Assembly (NCBI GenBank): GCA_052315315.1
Contig: JBLSDE010000040.1
Span: forward strand, 1 to 13,047
Origin: Cuniculiplasma sp052315315
GTDB lineage: Archaea; Thermoplasmatota; Thermoplasmata; Thermoplasmatales; Thermoplasmataceae
Length of the DNA: 13,047 nt
Direction of reading: 5' to 3'
The position numbers were made by a program, and so were the translations under genes. The notes beneath the pieces were generated by a model, which saw only the letters and a list, made by a program, of their open reading frames with translations, was not told the origin of the DNA and did not search any database. Positions 6,167-12,954 of the stretch are shown in pieces (position 1 is the stretch's first letter; every line of letters starts with the position of its first letter).

Positions 6167-6679
6167 ATGACACTTGAGGTAGGAAGGGAAGCACCCCTTT
6201 TTTCAGCATATATTGAAACAGGAGAAAAGATGGAATTTAAGAACTTAATAGGCAGAGATTACATTATTCTCTATTTTTATCCAAAGGATGATTCCTTTGG
6301 CTGCAAAAGGGAGGCCTGCGAATTCAGAGATGAATTTGATGAGTTCAAATTACTTGATGCAACTGTTCTAGGCGTTAGTGTTGATTCAGTTGAGAGTCAT
6401 GTTGAATTCAGAAAGAAGAGAAATCTTCCATTTCATCTGATCTCCGATCCTGATGAAAAAATATGGAAGATGTACGATGTCAAGGCAAGATCTCTTCAAT
6501 ACCTGAACCAGAGAGTAACTTATGTAATTGACACGCAGGGAATAATCAGGTATGTGTATTCTTCCCAGATACATTTTAGGAATCATCCTGTGGAAGCAAG
6601 AAAGGCACTTTTAAAGTTGAAGGAAGTTGACGCCAGAAGGAATGTGCTTAATATAATAAATAGAAACTATAACTTCTGA
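6167..6679 (+). CDS. Peroxiredoxin, PrxQ/Bcp type, diverged tandem paralogue
   Basis: This 170-residue protein is about 55% identical to the preceding peroxiredoxin by hand alignment. Both cysteines are kept (C46 and C51), as are P39 and S43. The residues around the peroxidatic cysteine have changed: P-G-C-T-K has become F-G-C-K-R. The peroxide-reducing fold is otherwise complete (I-I-L-Y-F-Y-P-K, R-N-L-P-F-H-L-I-S-D, V-T-Y-V-I-D-T-Q-G-I-I-R). It has a three-residue insertion before R-V-T-Y-V and an extra C-terminal tail of about 16 residues ending N-R-N-Y-N-F. The start ATG 6167 begins M-T-L like its neighbour. The origin by local duplication is inferred. Altered peroxide preference or reductant is possible but unproven. 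A 980-base gene-free stretch follows. Confidence 0.9.
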   Translation: MTLEVGREAPLFSAYIETGEKMEFKNLIGRDYIILYFYPKDDSFGCKREACEFRDEFDEFKLLDATVLGVSVDSVESHVEFRKKRNLPFHLISDPDEKIWKMYDVKARSLQYLNQRVTYVIDTQGIIRYVYSSQIHFRNHPVEARKALLKLKEVDARRNVLNIINRNYNF

Positions 6680-6935
6680 CGGGATATTGAATTTTGAAAC
6701 ATTTCATTTTGATCGTTCATTTTTGCTTCTAAAAAATACATTAATTATGTCCCTTTTTTATATCTTCTTTCCTAGTGGATTTGAGTGTGCATATTTTTGC
6801 TGACCCAGTTTTCGAGTATAAATGCATAAGTCCTGTGCACATTAATTAGACTCAAAACAATAAAGGCTAAGGTTAATCTTTAATCTGCTGACACATCATA
6901 ATCATAGGAATATTCAATAAAAATGGAACATAATT

Positions 6936-6964
6936 GTCCTTTCTTAGTTTGATGGAGAAAGGAC
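6936..6964. repeat. 9-bp perfect inverted repeat with 11-base loop
   Basis: GTCCTTTCT (6936-6944) and AGAAAGGAC (6956-6964) are exact reverse complements separated by 11 bases. It is neither next to a gene end nor followed by a T run, so a terminator role is unlikely. It may be a protein-binding palindrome, part of a lost mobile element, or chance. Confidence 0.5.
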
Positions 6965-7317
6965 TAAGAGCAGGATATTTGCCAATTTCAGTTTGTTCTT
7001 TATGGTCGTTTCGTTTGCCCTTAGCTTCTTTTTCCTATCTCCTCAAGGGAGTGGATATAATCCGGGGCATGATGCATCCTGTGGATTTTCATGTATCTCA
7101 ATTTAGATAATGATTGTATGACTTATTGGAATGTTTAGTCTTCCTGTCATCAGCAGCATAAATTCTGAGTCCGTATAGAAGGATGCAGTTAACAATTTGC
7201 TTTAGATCAAGCGTTAAATAGGAAGTTCAGAGATGAGACAAAATTCTGAAATGCCCTTCAAAGAAAACAAATGATCAATTTTTAGATTCGCCGGTGTTAT
7301 TTTAGGAAGTGGATGTC

Positions 7318-7560
7318 TTTGGCGTAATTACCATGAATGAATAATACAATCAAATCTGGGAAACCCTTGAAATTTCAGTTGATGGCATTCAAGGAATAAC
7401 AGGAATGGAATAAATTCTGCTCTGTTTCATGGGTTATCTGCATTGTTACCAAATCATCAGAGATATGAAGAAGGTTAAGGTCTCAGGAATGCAGAAACAT
7501 GAAAATAAATCTGTTTTCATGATGAATCAGGTTACATGGGGTAATCTCAATTTTAGCTAA
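7318..7560 (+). pseudogene. Possible decayed coding sequence (unidentified)
   Basis: Read in the frame of ATG 7333, codons run E-V-D-V-F-G-V-I-T-M-N-E, stop, Y-N-Q-I-W-E-T-L-E-I-S-V-D-G, then another stop after G-M-E, then L-L-C-F-M-G-Y-L-H-C-Y-Q-I-I-R-D-M-K-K to TAA 7558-7560. The last part (ATG 7429 on) is open for 43 codons. A hydrophobic helix followed by a basic helix is reminiscent of the C-terminal end of some DDE transposases, but I cannot name a family. It may equally be chance reading in noncoding DNA. Confidence 0.2.
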
Positions 7561-7661
7561 ATTTTTTGAGTCAAGGATTCCTGAAAAAGTGATAATTTAA
7601 TTTCAATTGTATTGAAAGTTATGTGAAGTTTGTTGGAAAGTGTTCTTTGCTTGTAAATGAT

Positions 7662-9110
7662 TTATTTTTTTACCTTTTTCAGGATTGGATTTGCCAGGAA
7701 TGGTGAATGTGTAAGTAGATCCTTGTATGGAACGCCGGTTATCTGCTCTGTAGAATCCCTTTCCCTTATGGTTACAACACCCTTTTCAAGAGTATCGTAG
7801 TCTATGGTAATACAGTACGGGGTACCTATCTCATCCTGCCTCGCATATCTTCTTCCTATGGCCCCACTTTCATCATAATATGCGTATGGTTCTATTGACT
7901 TAAGCATTGAGAAAAATTCCCTTGCCTTCTCTGGAAGTCCGTCTTTCTTCTGTAAGGGAAGTACTGCCACTGGATATGGGGCCATGTAGTCAGGCATACT
8001 CAAATCGTTGTATCCGTTTTCTCTCTTCTTCATGGAGGATATTAAGACAGCCATGAACATTCTGTCAATTCCAGAGGCAGGCTCTATAACTCTTGCTAAT
8101 TTTTCACCCTCAAAGGATAGATTCTCGCCGGAGGACTTCTGGTGATTTCCGAGGTCAAAGGTACCTCTGTCTGAAATACCCGTAATCTCAACCCATGAAT
8201 TGTCTATTCTGAATTCCAGATCCCAGCAGTCTTTTGAATAATGAGCCAATTCATCCTTCCTGTGCTGCCTGAATCTCAAACGATCTCTGTCTATTCCAAT
8301 CCTTAATGCAAACTCAAATGTTTTCTGGAGAAAATAGGCATGATCCTCTGACATTATGGTCCCGTCTTTCACAGCCTCCACAAGGCTCTTCACATGGGTT
8401 TTTCCATCTCTGTCCAGTAGAGTGAGTTTCTCCTGAGAATCGGGAGTAAAGGCTCCACTGACCTCCGGATCAAGAAAGACCTCAACCTCTGCCATGTTGA
8501 ATTCCTTCTGCCTTATCAGGCCCTGCCTTGGGGATATCTCATTCCTGTACCCTTTACCCTGTTGATAGACAATCATTGGAAGTTTTCCCCTGTTATAATT
8601 TAGAAGCAACTTGAAATTAACAAATATTCCCTGTGCAGTTTCAGGACGCAAATAGTAGCGCTCTCCATTGGAATCTATGGGAAACATCAGATGGAATTCA
8701 AAAGGTTCACCCAGATCTCCTCCGCATCTTGGGCATCTTATCTTAATCTTCTCAATCATCTCCCTTGCAGATTCCACACTTTCTGGTACATTTTCAACTC
8801 CCTTATCTGACAGTAGACTTTCCACTTTGAACTTTGTCTTGCAATTTTTGCATCCTACTGCAAGATCCAGGAAACGATCGACATGCCCTGATGCCTTCAG
8901 TACATTCTCAGGAGTAACAGAAGGTGTATCGATCTCAATTCCGCCTATTCCCGCATAGACGCTTTTCCATTCCCTGTATATCCTGTCCTTTAAGATTGAA
9001 CCAAGAGGACCGTAGTCGTTTAATCCTGCAACCCCTCCATAAATTGAAAATGATGGCCAGAAAAAACCCCTTCTCTTTGATATTTCAATTATTTCGTCCA
9101 GTTCACCCAT
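7662..9110 (-). CDS. glyS: Glycyl-tRNA synthetase (alpha2 type)
   Basis: This class II synthetase charges tRNA-Gly. Family marks in the 482 residues are the N-terminal R-R-G-F-F-W-P-S-F-x-I-Y-G-G-V-A-G (14-30), R-P-E-T-A-Q-G-I-F-V-N-F (155-166), motif 2 Y-R-N-E-I-S-P-R (188-195), and motif 3 E-P-A-S-G-I-D-R (343-350). An anticodon-binding domain follows, from about 376 (A-P-Y-P-V-A-V-L-P-L) to the end. Two C-x-x-C pairs (87/90 and 126/129) flank an insertion and may bind zinc. The protein is shorter than many archaeal GlyRS (about 570 residues) and closer to bacterial alpha2 enzymes. All catalytic motifs are present, so the compactness is not decay. The start ATG 9110 has AGGT about 7 bases upstream. 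It lies 33 bases after the CBS gene and is probably cotranscribed with it. Confidence 0.96.
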   Translation of the reverse strand: MGELDEIIEISKRRGFFWPSFSIYGGVAGLNDYGPLGSILKDRIYREWKSVYAGIGGIEIDTPSVTPENVLKASGHVDRFLDLAVGCKNCKTKFKVESLLSDKGVENVPESVESAREMIEKIKIRCPRCGGDLGEPFEFHLMFPIDSNGERYYLRPETAQGIFVNFKLLLNYNRGKLPMIVYQQGKGYRNEISPRQGLIRQKEFNMAEVEVFLDPEVSGAFTPDSQEKLTLLDRDGKTHVKSLVEAVKDGTIMSEDHAYFLQKTFEFALRIGIDRDRLRFRQHRKDELAHYSKDCWDLEFRIDNSWVEITGISDRGTFDLGNHQKSSGENLSFEGEKLARVIEPASGIDRMFMAVLISSMKKRENGYNDLSMPDYMAPYPVAVLPLQKKDGLPEKAREFFSMLKSIEPYAYYDESGAIGRRYARQDEIGTPYCITIDYDTLEKGVVTIRERDSTEQITGVPYKDLLTHSPFLANPILKKVKK

Positions 9111-9143
9111 GCTTCTACCTTTTCAGAAGGGATACTTTCCACC

Positions 9144-9992
9144 TTATTTTATATTATCTCCAAAAACTGACATTATGTCAAGATCCAGGAGTATTCCTTC
9201 AAGTCCATTTCTGTTTGATGTCACGGGAAGCTGGTTAAAATTTCCATCCCTCATACGCCTGGCGGCCAGAGATAATTTTTCGTTTGCATTTGCAATTACT
9301 GGATTGTATATGGTAATGGATTTTACGGGTTCCTCCGGTATCTTGAGATGATTCTTTTCGATAAAATAGGATACCACATTCCTTACGCCATCCCATGACC
9401 ATGGATCATCTTCATCGAGGGTCTGGGAACTGTCGCTCCTGATCGTACCTACCTGAACCTTGTCAAACAGGTCTCTGTCAGTTACAAGGCCTCTGAAGTT
9501 TCCCTGTGAATCAGTTATTGGATAGGTGAATATACCTGTCATTCTCATCGATCTGTAAACAACGGGAAGGGGAGTCATCTCCCAGATAGGGAAGGATATA
9601 TTTTTCATCACATTCTTTACCAGAATTGAGCCATATTCCCTTTCTACTATCTTAAGAAAATCCTGAGGTGTGAGTATTCCCACAACCTTATTATCATCAT
9701 CTATAACCGCAAGATGCCTTCTTCTCTCTTTGGCCATGAGACGGGCAGCGTCCATGATAGATGTATTTTTTTCAACAGGTGTCTGCTTTCTCACCAGGAG
9801 GGCTGCCTGTGTCTCCTCAGGCTTTGCAAACACATCCCTTCTTGTCACTATACCTGCATATCTTCCATTACCATCCACCACTGGCATTCCGGTTATCTTG
9901 TATTTAATCAGATTTGCTACAAGATCGGACACATTACTTGGAATCTTGAATGTTACAGGATCCACAGTCATTATTGAATCTACGGTTTCCAT
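9144..9992 (-). CDS. Four-CBS-domain protein
   Basis: This 282-residue protein is built only of CBS repeats: about 4-56 (I-M-T-V-D-P-V-T-F), 63-117 (ending G-I-L-T-P-Q-D-F-L), 124-177 (V-M-K-N-I then G-L-V-T-D-R-D-L-F) and 224-278. An acidic linker of about 40 residues (W-S-W-D-G-V-R) sits between the third and fourth. CBS pairs (Bateman modules) commonly bind AMP, ATP or S-adenosylmethionine and regulate a partner. No catalytic domain is attached, so a cytoplasmic sensor or regulator role is inferred. T/S-x-x-D ribose-phosphate motifs are visible as T-R-R-D (50-53) and T-D-R-D (171-174). ATG 9992 is probably leaderless, with a TATA-like box about 26 bases upstream. It is the first gene of a probable two-gene transcript with glyS, whose start lies 33 bases on. 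The ligand and the partner are unknown. Confidence 0.9.
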   Translation of the reverse strand: METVDSIMTVDPVTFKIPSNVSDLVANLIKYKITGMPVVDGNGRYAGIVTRRDVFAKPEETQAALLVRKQTPVEKNTSIMDAARLMAKERRRHLAVIDDDNKVVGILTPQDFLKIVEREYGSILVKNVMKNISFPIWEMTPLPVVYRSMRMTGIFTYPITDSQGNFRGLVTDRDLFDKVQVGTIRSDSSQTLDEDDPWSWDGVRNVVSYFIEKNHLKIPEEPVKSITIYNPVIANANEKLSLAARRMRDGNFNQLPVTSNRNGLEGILLDLDIMSVFGDNIK

Positions 9993-10013
9993 AAAATGAA
10001 AATGTTTGAGGAC

Positions 10014-10023
10014 TTATAATTTT
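10014..10023 (-). promoter_or_regulatory. TATA box of the CBS-glyS transcript
   Basis: The minus-strand sequence AAAATTATAA is centred about 26 bases before ATG 9992. This matches a leaderless start, and there is no Shine-Dalgarno sequence upstream of that ATG. A second AT-rich block (TTTATAAG) lies further up near 10033-10040. Confidence 0.5.
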
Positions 10024-10147
10024 ATGTGGCCCTTATAAATCGTAAATGAAGAGCAACATGAAGCTAATGTCCCTGAAACCTGCATATGTTAACAGCATGT
10101 TAAATTATGATGACGGGATGCTGTTGTAGATATATTTGTCTCTTTTC

Positions 10148-10861
10148 ATGTATCCGGAAATTGGTGAGGAAGTATTAAAAATAAGAGAGAGAATGATTCC
10201 AGCCACGGTGATTAAGAGAAAGAACAGGTTTCTGGTTCAGGTAAGGATGGAAGGTAAGGAACTGGACGTTCATCTCCACGATCCAGGAAGGCTGAGAGAA
10301 TTAATATATCCCGGATCAGAAGTGCTGATAAGAAAGACCCATGGAGATAGAACAAATTATTCCATAACTGCTGCACTGAAGAACGATGAAATCATACTCC
10401 TTGACACAAGATTCCACAATCAAATAGGGGAAAAATTCATAGTTGAACCTACCGGGAGAGAGGTCAAATATGAAGATTCGCGCTTTGACTTTTCCATAGA
10501 GAATGGATTTGTGGAGATCAAGGGATGCACCATGCAGATTGACAATTACGTTATATTTCCTGATGCCCCATCCATAAGGGGCGCCAAGCATCTCATGGAA
10601 TTATCATATTTGAAAAAGGATGGGAGAAATACAGGAGTTGTATTTCTCTTATTCCGTGGAAGAGCCGATTACTTTTATCCTAACAAAATAACAGATCAGA
10701 AATTTTCCACTGCATTTTTTGAGGCATATTCCTGCGGAGTAGAAATGATATTCCCGAGATTTATTATGGAAGACACATCCATAATATTCAATGGTGTGGC
10801 CTCCCCTGGAAGGGACCCTACAGATATATTCACAAGGATGAGAAAGGAATTAAGGCAGTAG
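10148..10861 (+). CDS. sfsA: SfsA family protein (DNA-binding / predicted nuclease)
   Basis: The 237-residue protein carries all SfsA signatures: P-A-T-V-I-K-R-K-N-R-F-L-V-Q-V (18-32), H-L-H-D-P-G-R-L (42-49), S-R-F-D-F-S-I (111-117), E-I-K-G-C-T-M (123-129) and F-P-D-A-P-S-I-R-G-A-K-H-L (137-149). The E. coli protein was named for sugar fermentation stimulation and binds DNA. The D and the E-x-K fit a PD-(D/E)XK nuclease-like site (D114, E123, K125), so a nuclease role has been proposed for the family; its true function is unsettled. I use ATG 10148. TTG 10136 and ATG 10193 are alternatives, and the conserved region starts only near the last. The promoter is uncertain; an AT-rich box lies near 10100-10108. 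It is divergent from the CBS gene, and cutA follows 16 bases after its stop. Confidence 0.9.
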   Translation: MYPEIGEEVLKIRERMIPATVIKRKNRFLVQVRMEGKELDVHLHDPGRLRELIYPGSEVLIRKTHGDRTNYSITAALKNDEIILLDTRFHNQIGEKFIVEPTGREVKYEDSRFDFSIENGFVEIKGCTMQIDNYVIFPDAPSIRGAKHLMELSYLKKDGRNTGVVFLLFRGRADYFYPNKITDQKFSTAFFEAYSCGVEMIFPRFIMEDTSIIFNGVASPGRDPTDIFTRMRKELRQ

Positions 10862-10877
10862 TTGTGATCCCTTATTT

Positions 10878-11192
10878 ATGAAAATAGTCATGACAACCGT
10901 CTCCAATCCGGATGATGGTGAAAAATTGTCCAGGGCACTTGTAAGTTCAGGATATTCCCCGTGTGTCAATATGGTCAGAAACGTAAAATCCGTTTACATT
11001 TGGAAGGGGGAATTGAACATTGATGATGAGATCATACTTTTGATAAAAACAGAAAATGAAGGACAGGTGATCGAATTCCTTAAGAAAAATCACCCTTATG
11101 AGACACCGGAGATCATCATTTTACATGGAGATATACCGGATTCATCATATTCCGAATGGTTCAGAGGCTATTTTGAGGGCAAAAGGGTTTGA
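10878..11192 (+). CDS. cutA: CutA1 family protein (divalent ion tolerance)
   Basis: This 104-residue protein has the compact ferredoxin-like fold of CutA1, which forms very stable trimers. Signature parts are M-T-T-V-S-N-P-D-D-G at the start, C-V-N-M-V-R-N-V-K-S-V-Y-I-W-K-G-E-L (about 29-46), L-L-I-K-T (about 53-57) and H-P-Y-E-T-P-E-I-I (72-80). Length is typical. The family was first linked to copper tolerance in E. coli, but its biochemical role remains unclear. The start ATG 10878 is preceded by GTGATC about 8 bases upstream, which pairs with the archaeal 16S 3' end. It lies 16 bases after sfsA and is probably cotranscribed; no functional link is evident. Confidence 0.93.
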   Translation: MKIVMTTVSNPDDGEKLSRALVSSGYSPCVNMVRNVKSVYIWKGELNIDDEIILLIKTENEGQVIEFLKKNHPYETPEIIILHGDIPDSSYSEWFRGYFEGKRV

Positions 11193-11226
11193 CAATCTAT
11201 TTGTAGTGAAAAATGGTATGAAAAAT

Positions 11227-11236
11227 CTTTAAATCA
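11227..11236 (+). promoter_or_regulatory. TATA box of the geranylgeranyl reductase gene
   Basis: CTTTAAATCA is centred about 34 bases before ATG 11266, in the 73-base spacer after cutA. It predicts a very short leader of about 8 bases. A separate transcript from sfsA-cutA is therefore likely. Confidence 0.5.
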
Positions 11237-11265
11237 TATCAATTATACAGTTTGAAAGTGTTATC

Positions 11266-12711
11266 ATGAGTGGTTCAAAGGATTATGACGTGATTGTTGC
11301 TGGTGCAGGTCTTGCAGGTATGCTTGCCGCAGCTACTGCCTCCCGTGATGGGGCATCAGTTCTTATGGTAGACAGAAACGACGAAATTAATGTTGGAAGA
11401 AAAACAGTCTGGGGATGGACATGCGGAGATGCCGTTGCCGGTTCTCATATAGATTTTGTTGAAAAAAACACAGGGCTAAAGTTCGGAAAGCCAGAACTAG
11501 ATCTAAAAGTTACTGGTGTTCTTGCCCTTTCACCTGATCTTAAGACAAAGTATCCATTTGACGGTGTAGGTTATTCACTTGATAGGCCTGAGTTTGAAAG
11601 AAAATTACTCAAGTATGCACTATCACAGAAAGTGGACTATATGCACAACTTTGAGGTTGACGGTCCAGTGATGGAAGAGAAGAAAATTGTCGGAATAGAG
11701 GGCAGAGATCAAGATGGAAAGAAGGTGCAGTTCCGATCCAAACTTGTAATTGATTCCCTTGGAGTATCAACAGTTATCAGAAGAAAACTTCCAGAGAACA
11801 ATTTCATTGACAGGATGGTTGATATTGACGACATTGAAAGCACTGGAAGGTACATCTACCAGTACGAACTCGATCACGAAGATTCGAATTTCTTTGACAG
11901 CCAGTATGCTCTGATTCACCTTAATAACGAGATCGCACCTGGCGGTTATGGATGGGTATTTCCCAAAAGCAATAACAAGGTGAATATAGGATTGGGAGTT
12001 CAGAAGAGAAGTCTGGACATAAGAAATAAGAAATTTGGAAAGAACGACAATCTCCAGACTCTGATTGATAACTACGTGAAATGGCTTCCAGTATTCAAAA
12101 GCCTCAAGATAGACGAGAAGGACAATAACGGGAAGGGCATATGGTCTGTGCCCGTAAGGAGACAGATGGAGAGCCTTGTTTATGATAACTACATGGGTGC
12201 GGGAGACAGTATGACAATGCCAAATCCAATAAGTGCGGGAGGAATCGGCCCTGCACTTCTCTCTGGAATACTTGCAGGTAAGAACGCTGCAAAGGCAATT
12301 CACAATAATGATACATCTGTTTCAGGGCTCTGGAGCTACAATCTTGATTTTAATGAAGTGTACGGTTCGAGGACTGCAGGAATGGAAGTGTTCAGGATAT
12401 ATCTTCAATCCTTAAACAATGACATATTAAATTACGGAATGAAGACTTTTCTTACAAGAAAGGAGGCTTCTGACCTGACTCTTGGGATGGTACCTGAGCT
12501 CTCTCTGACTGAAAAGGCAAAAATGGTCATAAAGGGTATGAAGAATATGTCTGCATTCACTAATCTGGTTTACACAGTCAAAAAGATGAAGGAGATGAAT
12601 GATCTTTATGCCCATTATCCGAAGAGCCCCAAAGAATTTGATTCCTTCAAGAAGAAGGTCGTACATACAATCGAAGAGGCAAAGGAGAAATTCCCGTCCT
12701 CTCCAGTATGA
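11266..12711 (+). CDS. Geranylgeranyl reductase family flavoprotein (long form)
   Basis: This 481-residue FAD enzyme of the geranylgeranyl reductase family probably saturates isoprenoid chains of archaeal ether lipids at the membrane. The FAD-binding start is V-I-V-A-G-A-G-L-A-G (9-18) with the acidic D36 at the end of beta-2. T-C-G-D-A-V-A (52-58) matches the C-G-D-A variant of the family cysteine motif. Y-G-W-V-F-P-K (228-234), followed by N-I-G-L-G-V, is diagnostic. G-A-G-D-S (311-315) with N-P-I-S-A-G-G-I (320-327) is the second FAD-binding block. The C-terminal 140 residues form a helical extension, making it longer than short GGR enzymes (about 400 residues) such as that of Thermoplasma. 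There is no obvious membrane span. Substrate (digeranylgeranyl lipid, GGPP or a quinone side chain) cannot be told from sequence. The start ATG 11266 has a TATA box upstream. Confidence 0.88.
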   Translation: MSGSKDYDVIVAGAGLAGMLAAATASRDGASVLMVDRNDEINVGRKTVWGWTCGDAVAGSHIDFVEKNTGLKFGKPELDLKVTGVLALSPDLKTKYPFDGVGYSLDRPEFERKLLKYALSQKVDYMHNFEVDGPVMEEKKIVGIEGRDQDGKKVQFRSKLVIDSLGVSTVIRRKLPENNFIDRMVDIDDIESTGRYIYQYELDHEDSNFFDSQYALIHLNNEIAPGGYGWVFPKSNNKVNIGLGVQKRSLDIRNKKFGKNDNLQTLIDNYVKWLPVFKSLKIDEKDNNGKGIWSVPVRRQMESLVYDNYMGAGDSMTMPNPISAGGIGPALLSGILAGKNAAKAIHNNDTSVSGLWSYNLDFNEVYGSRTAGMEVFRIYLQSLNNDILNYGMKTFLTRKEASDLTLGMVPELSLTEKAKMVIKGMKNMSAFTNLVYTVKKMKEMNDLYAHYPKSPKEFDSFKKKVVHTIEEAKEKFPSSPV

Positions 12712-12887
12712 TTGAAAAATCTGTAGAACCATATTCAAAATATCTTTTTGTCCTTTAAATTGCTATTTTAAATGTGCTTAGAGGGTTCTTTTTGTATGAC
12801 TGATTTTAGAACACTCAAGTCTTCGAATTGATAATGCTCCTGTCATTACTATAAACTGCATTTTTCAATGTGTACCAATTTGACATC

Positions 12888-12951
12888 GGAGGATTTCTAA
12901 TAACCTCCTCATTAAACACCGTAACATTTATTCATGAAACACGCATGTTAC
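12888..12951. repeat. Inverted repeats ahead of the right-edge transposase
   Basis: GGAGG (12888-12892) pairs with CCTCC (12904-12908). GTAACAT (12921-12927) pairs with ATGTTAC (12945-12951), ending 3 bases before the transposase ATG at 12955. The first could mark the element's left end; the second could be a hairpin at the mRNA 5' end or a transposase/repressor site. The other terminus of the element is outside the window, so the boundary cannot be fixed. Confidence 0.4.
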
Positions 12952-12954
12952 AGT

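Larger units (their letters stand above)
6680..7661. other. Long intergenic region without a convincing gene
   Basis: This roughly 980-base stretch is AT-rich and dense in stop codons in all frames. It holds a 9-bp perfect inverted repeat (6936-6964). Small frames occur, such as ATG 6952 to TAA 7110 (52 codons, begins M-E-K-G-L-R-A-G) and one on the minus strand around 7110-7215 (T-L-D-L-K-Q-I-V-N-C-I-L-L). None has a recognised motif or ribosome site. A plus-strand frame from about 7280 to 7560, broken by stops at three places, reads partly like protein. No GC-rich block indicating a structured RNA such as SRP or RNase P RNA is present. Its size stands out in an otherwise compact window, and a decayed insertion is a reasonable guess. 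Confidence 0.5.

Noticed and set aside
6680..7661. SRP RNA or RNase P RNA in the large gap
   Set aside because: No GC-rich structured block and none of their conserved sequence elements are visible; the region is uniformly AT-rich.
10106..10112. C-box-like ATGATGA upstream of sfsA, considered as a C/D-box small RNA
   Set aside because: There is no D box (CTGA) at suitable distance and no terminal stem.
11767..12303. Minus-strand frame of 178 codons inside the reductase gene
   Set aside because: It is antisense to an enzyme with clear FAD motifs; its Cys/His-rich product is typical of an out-of-frame reading.
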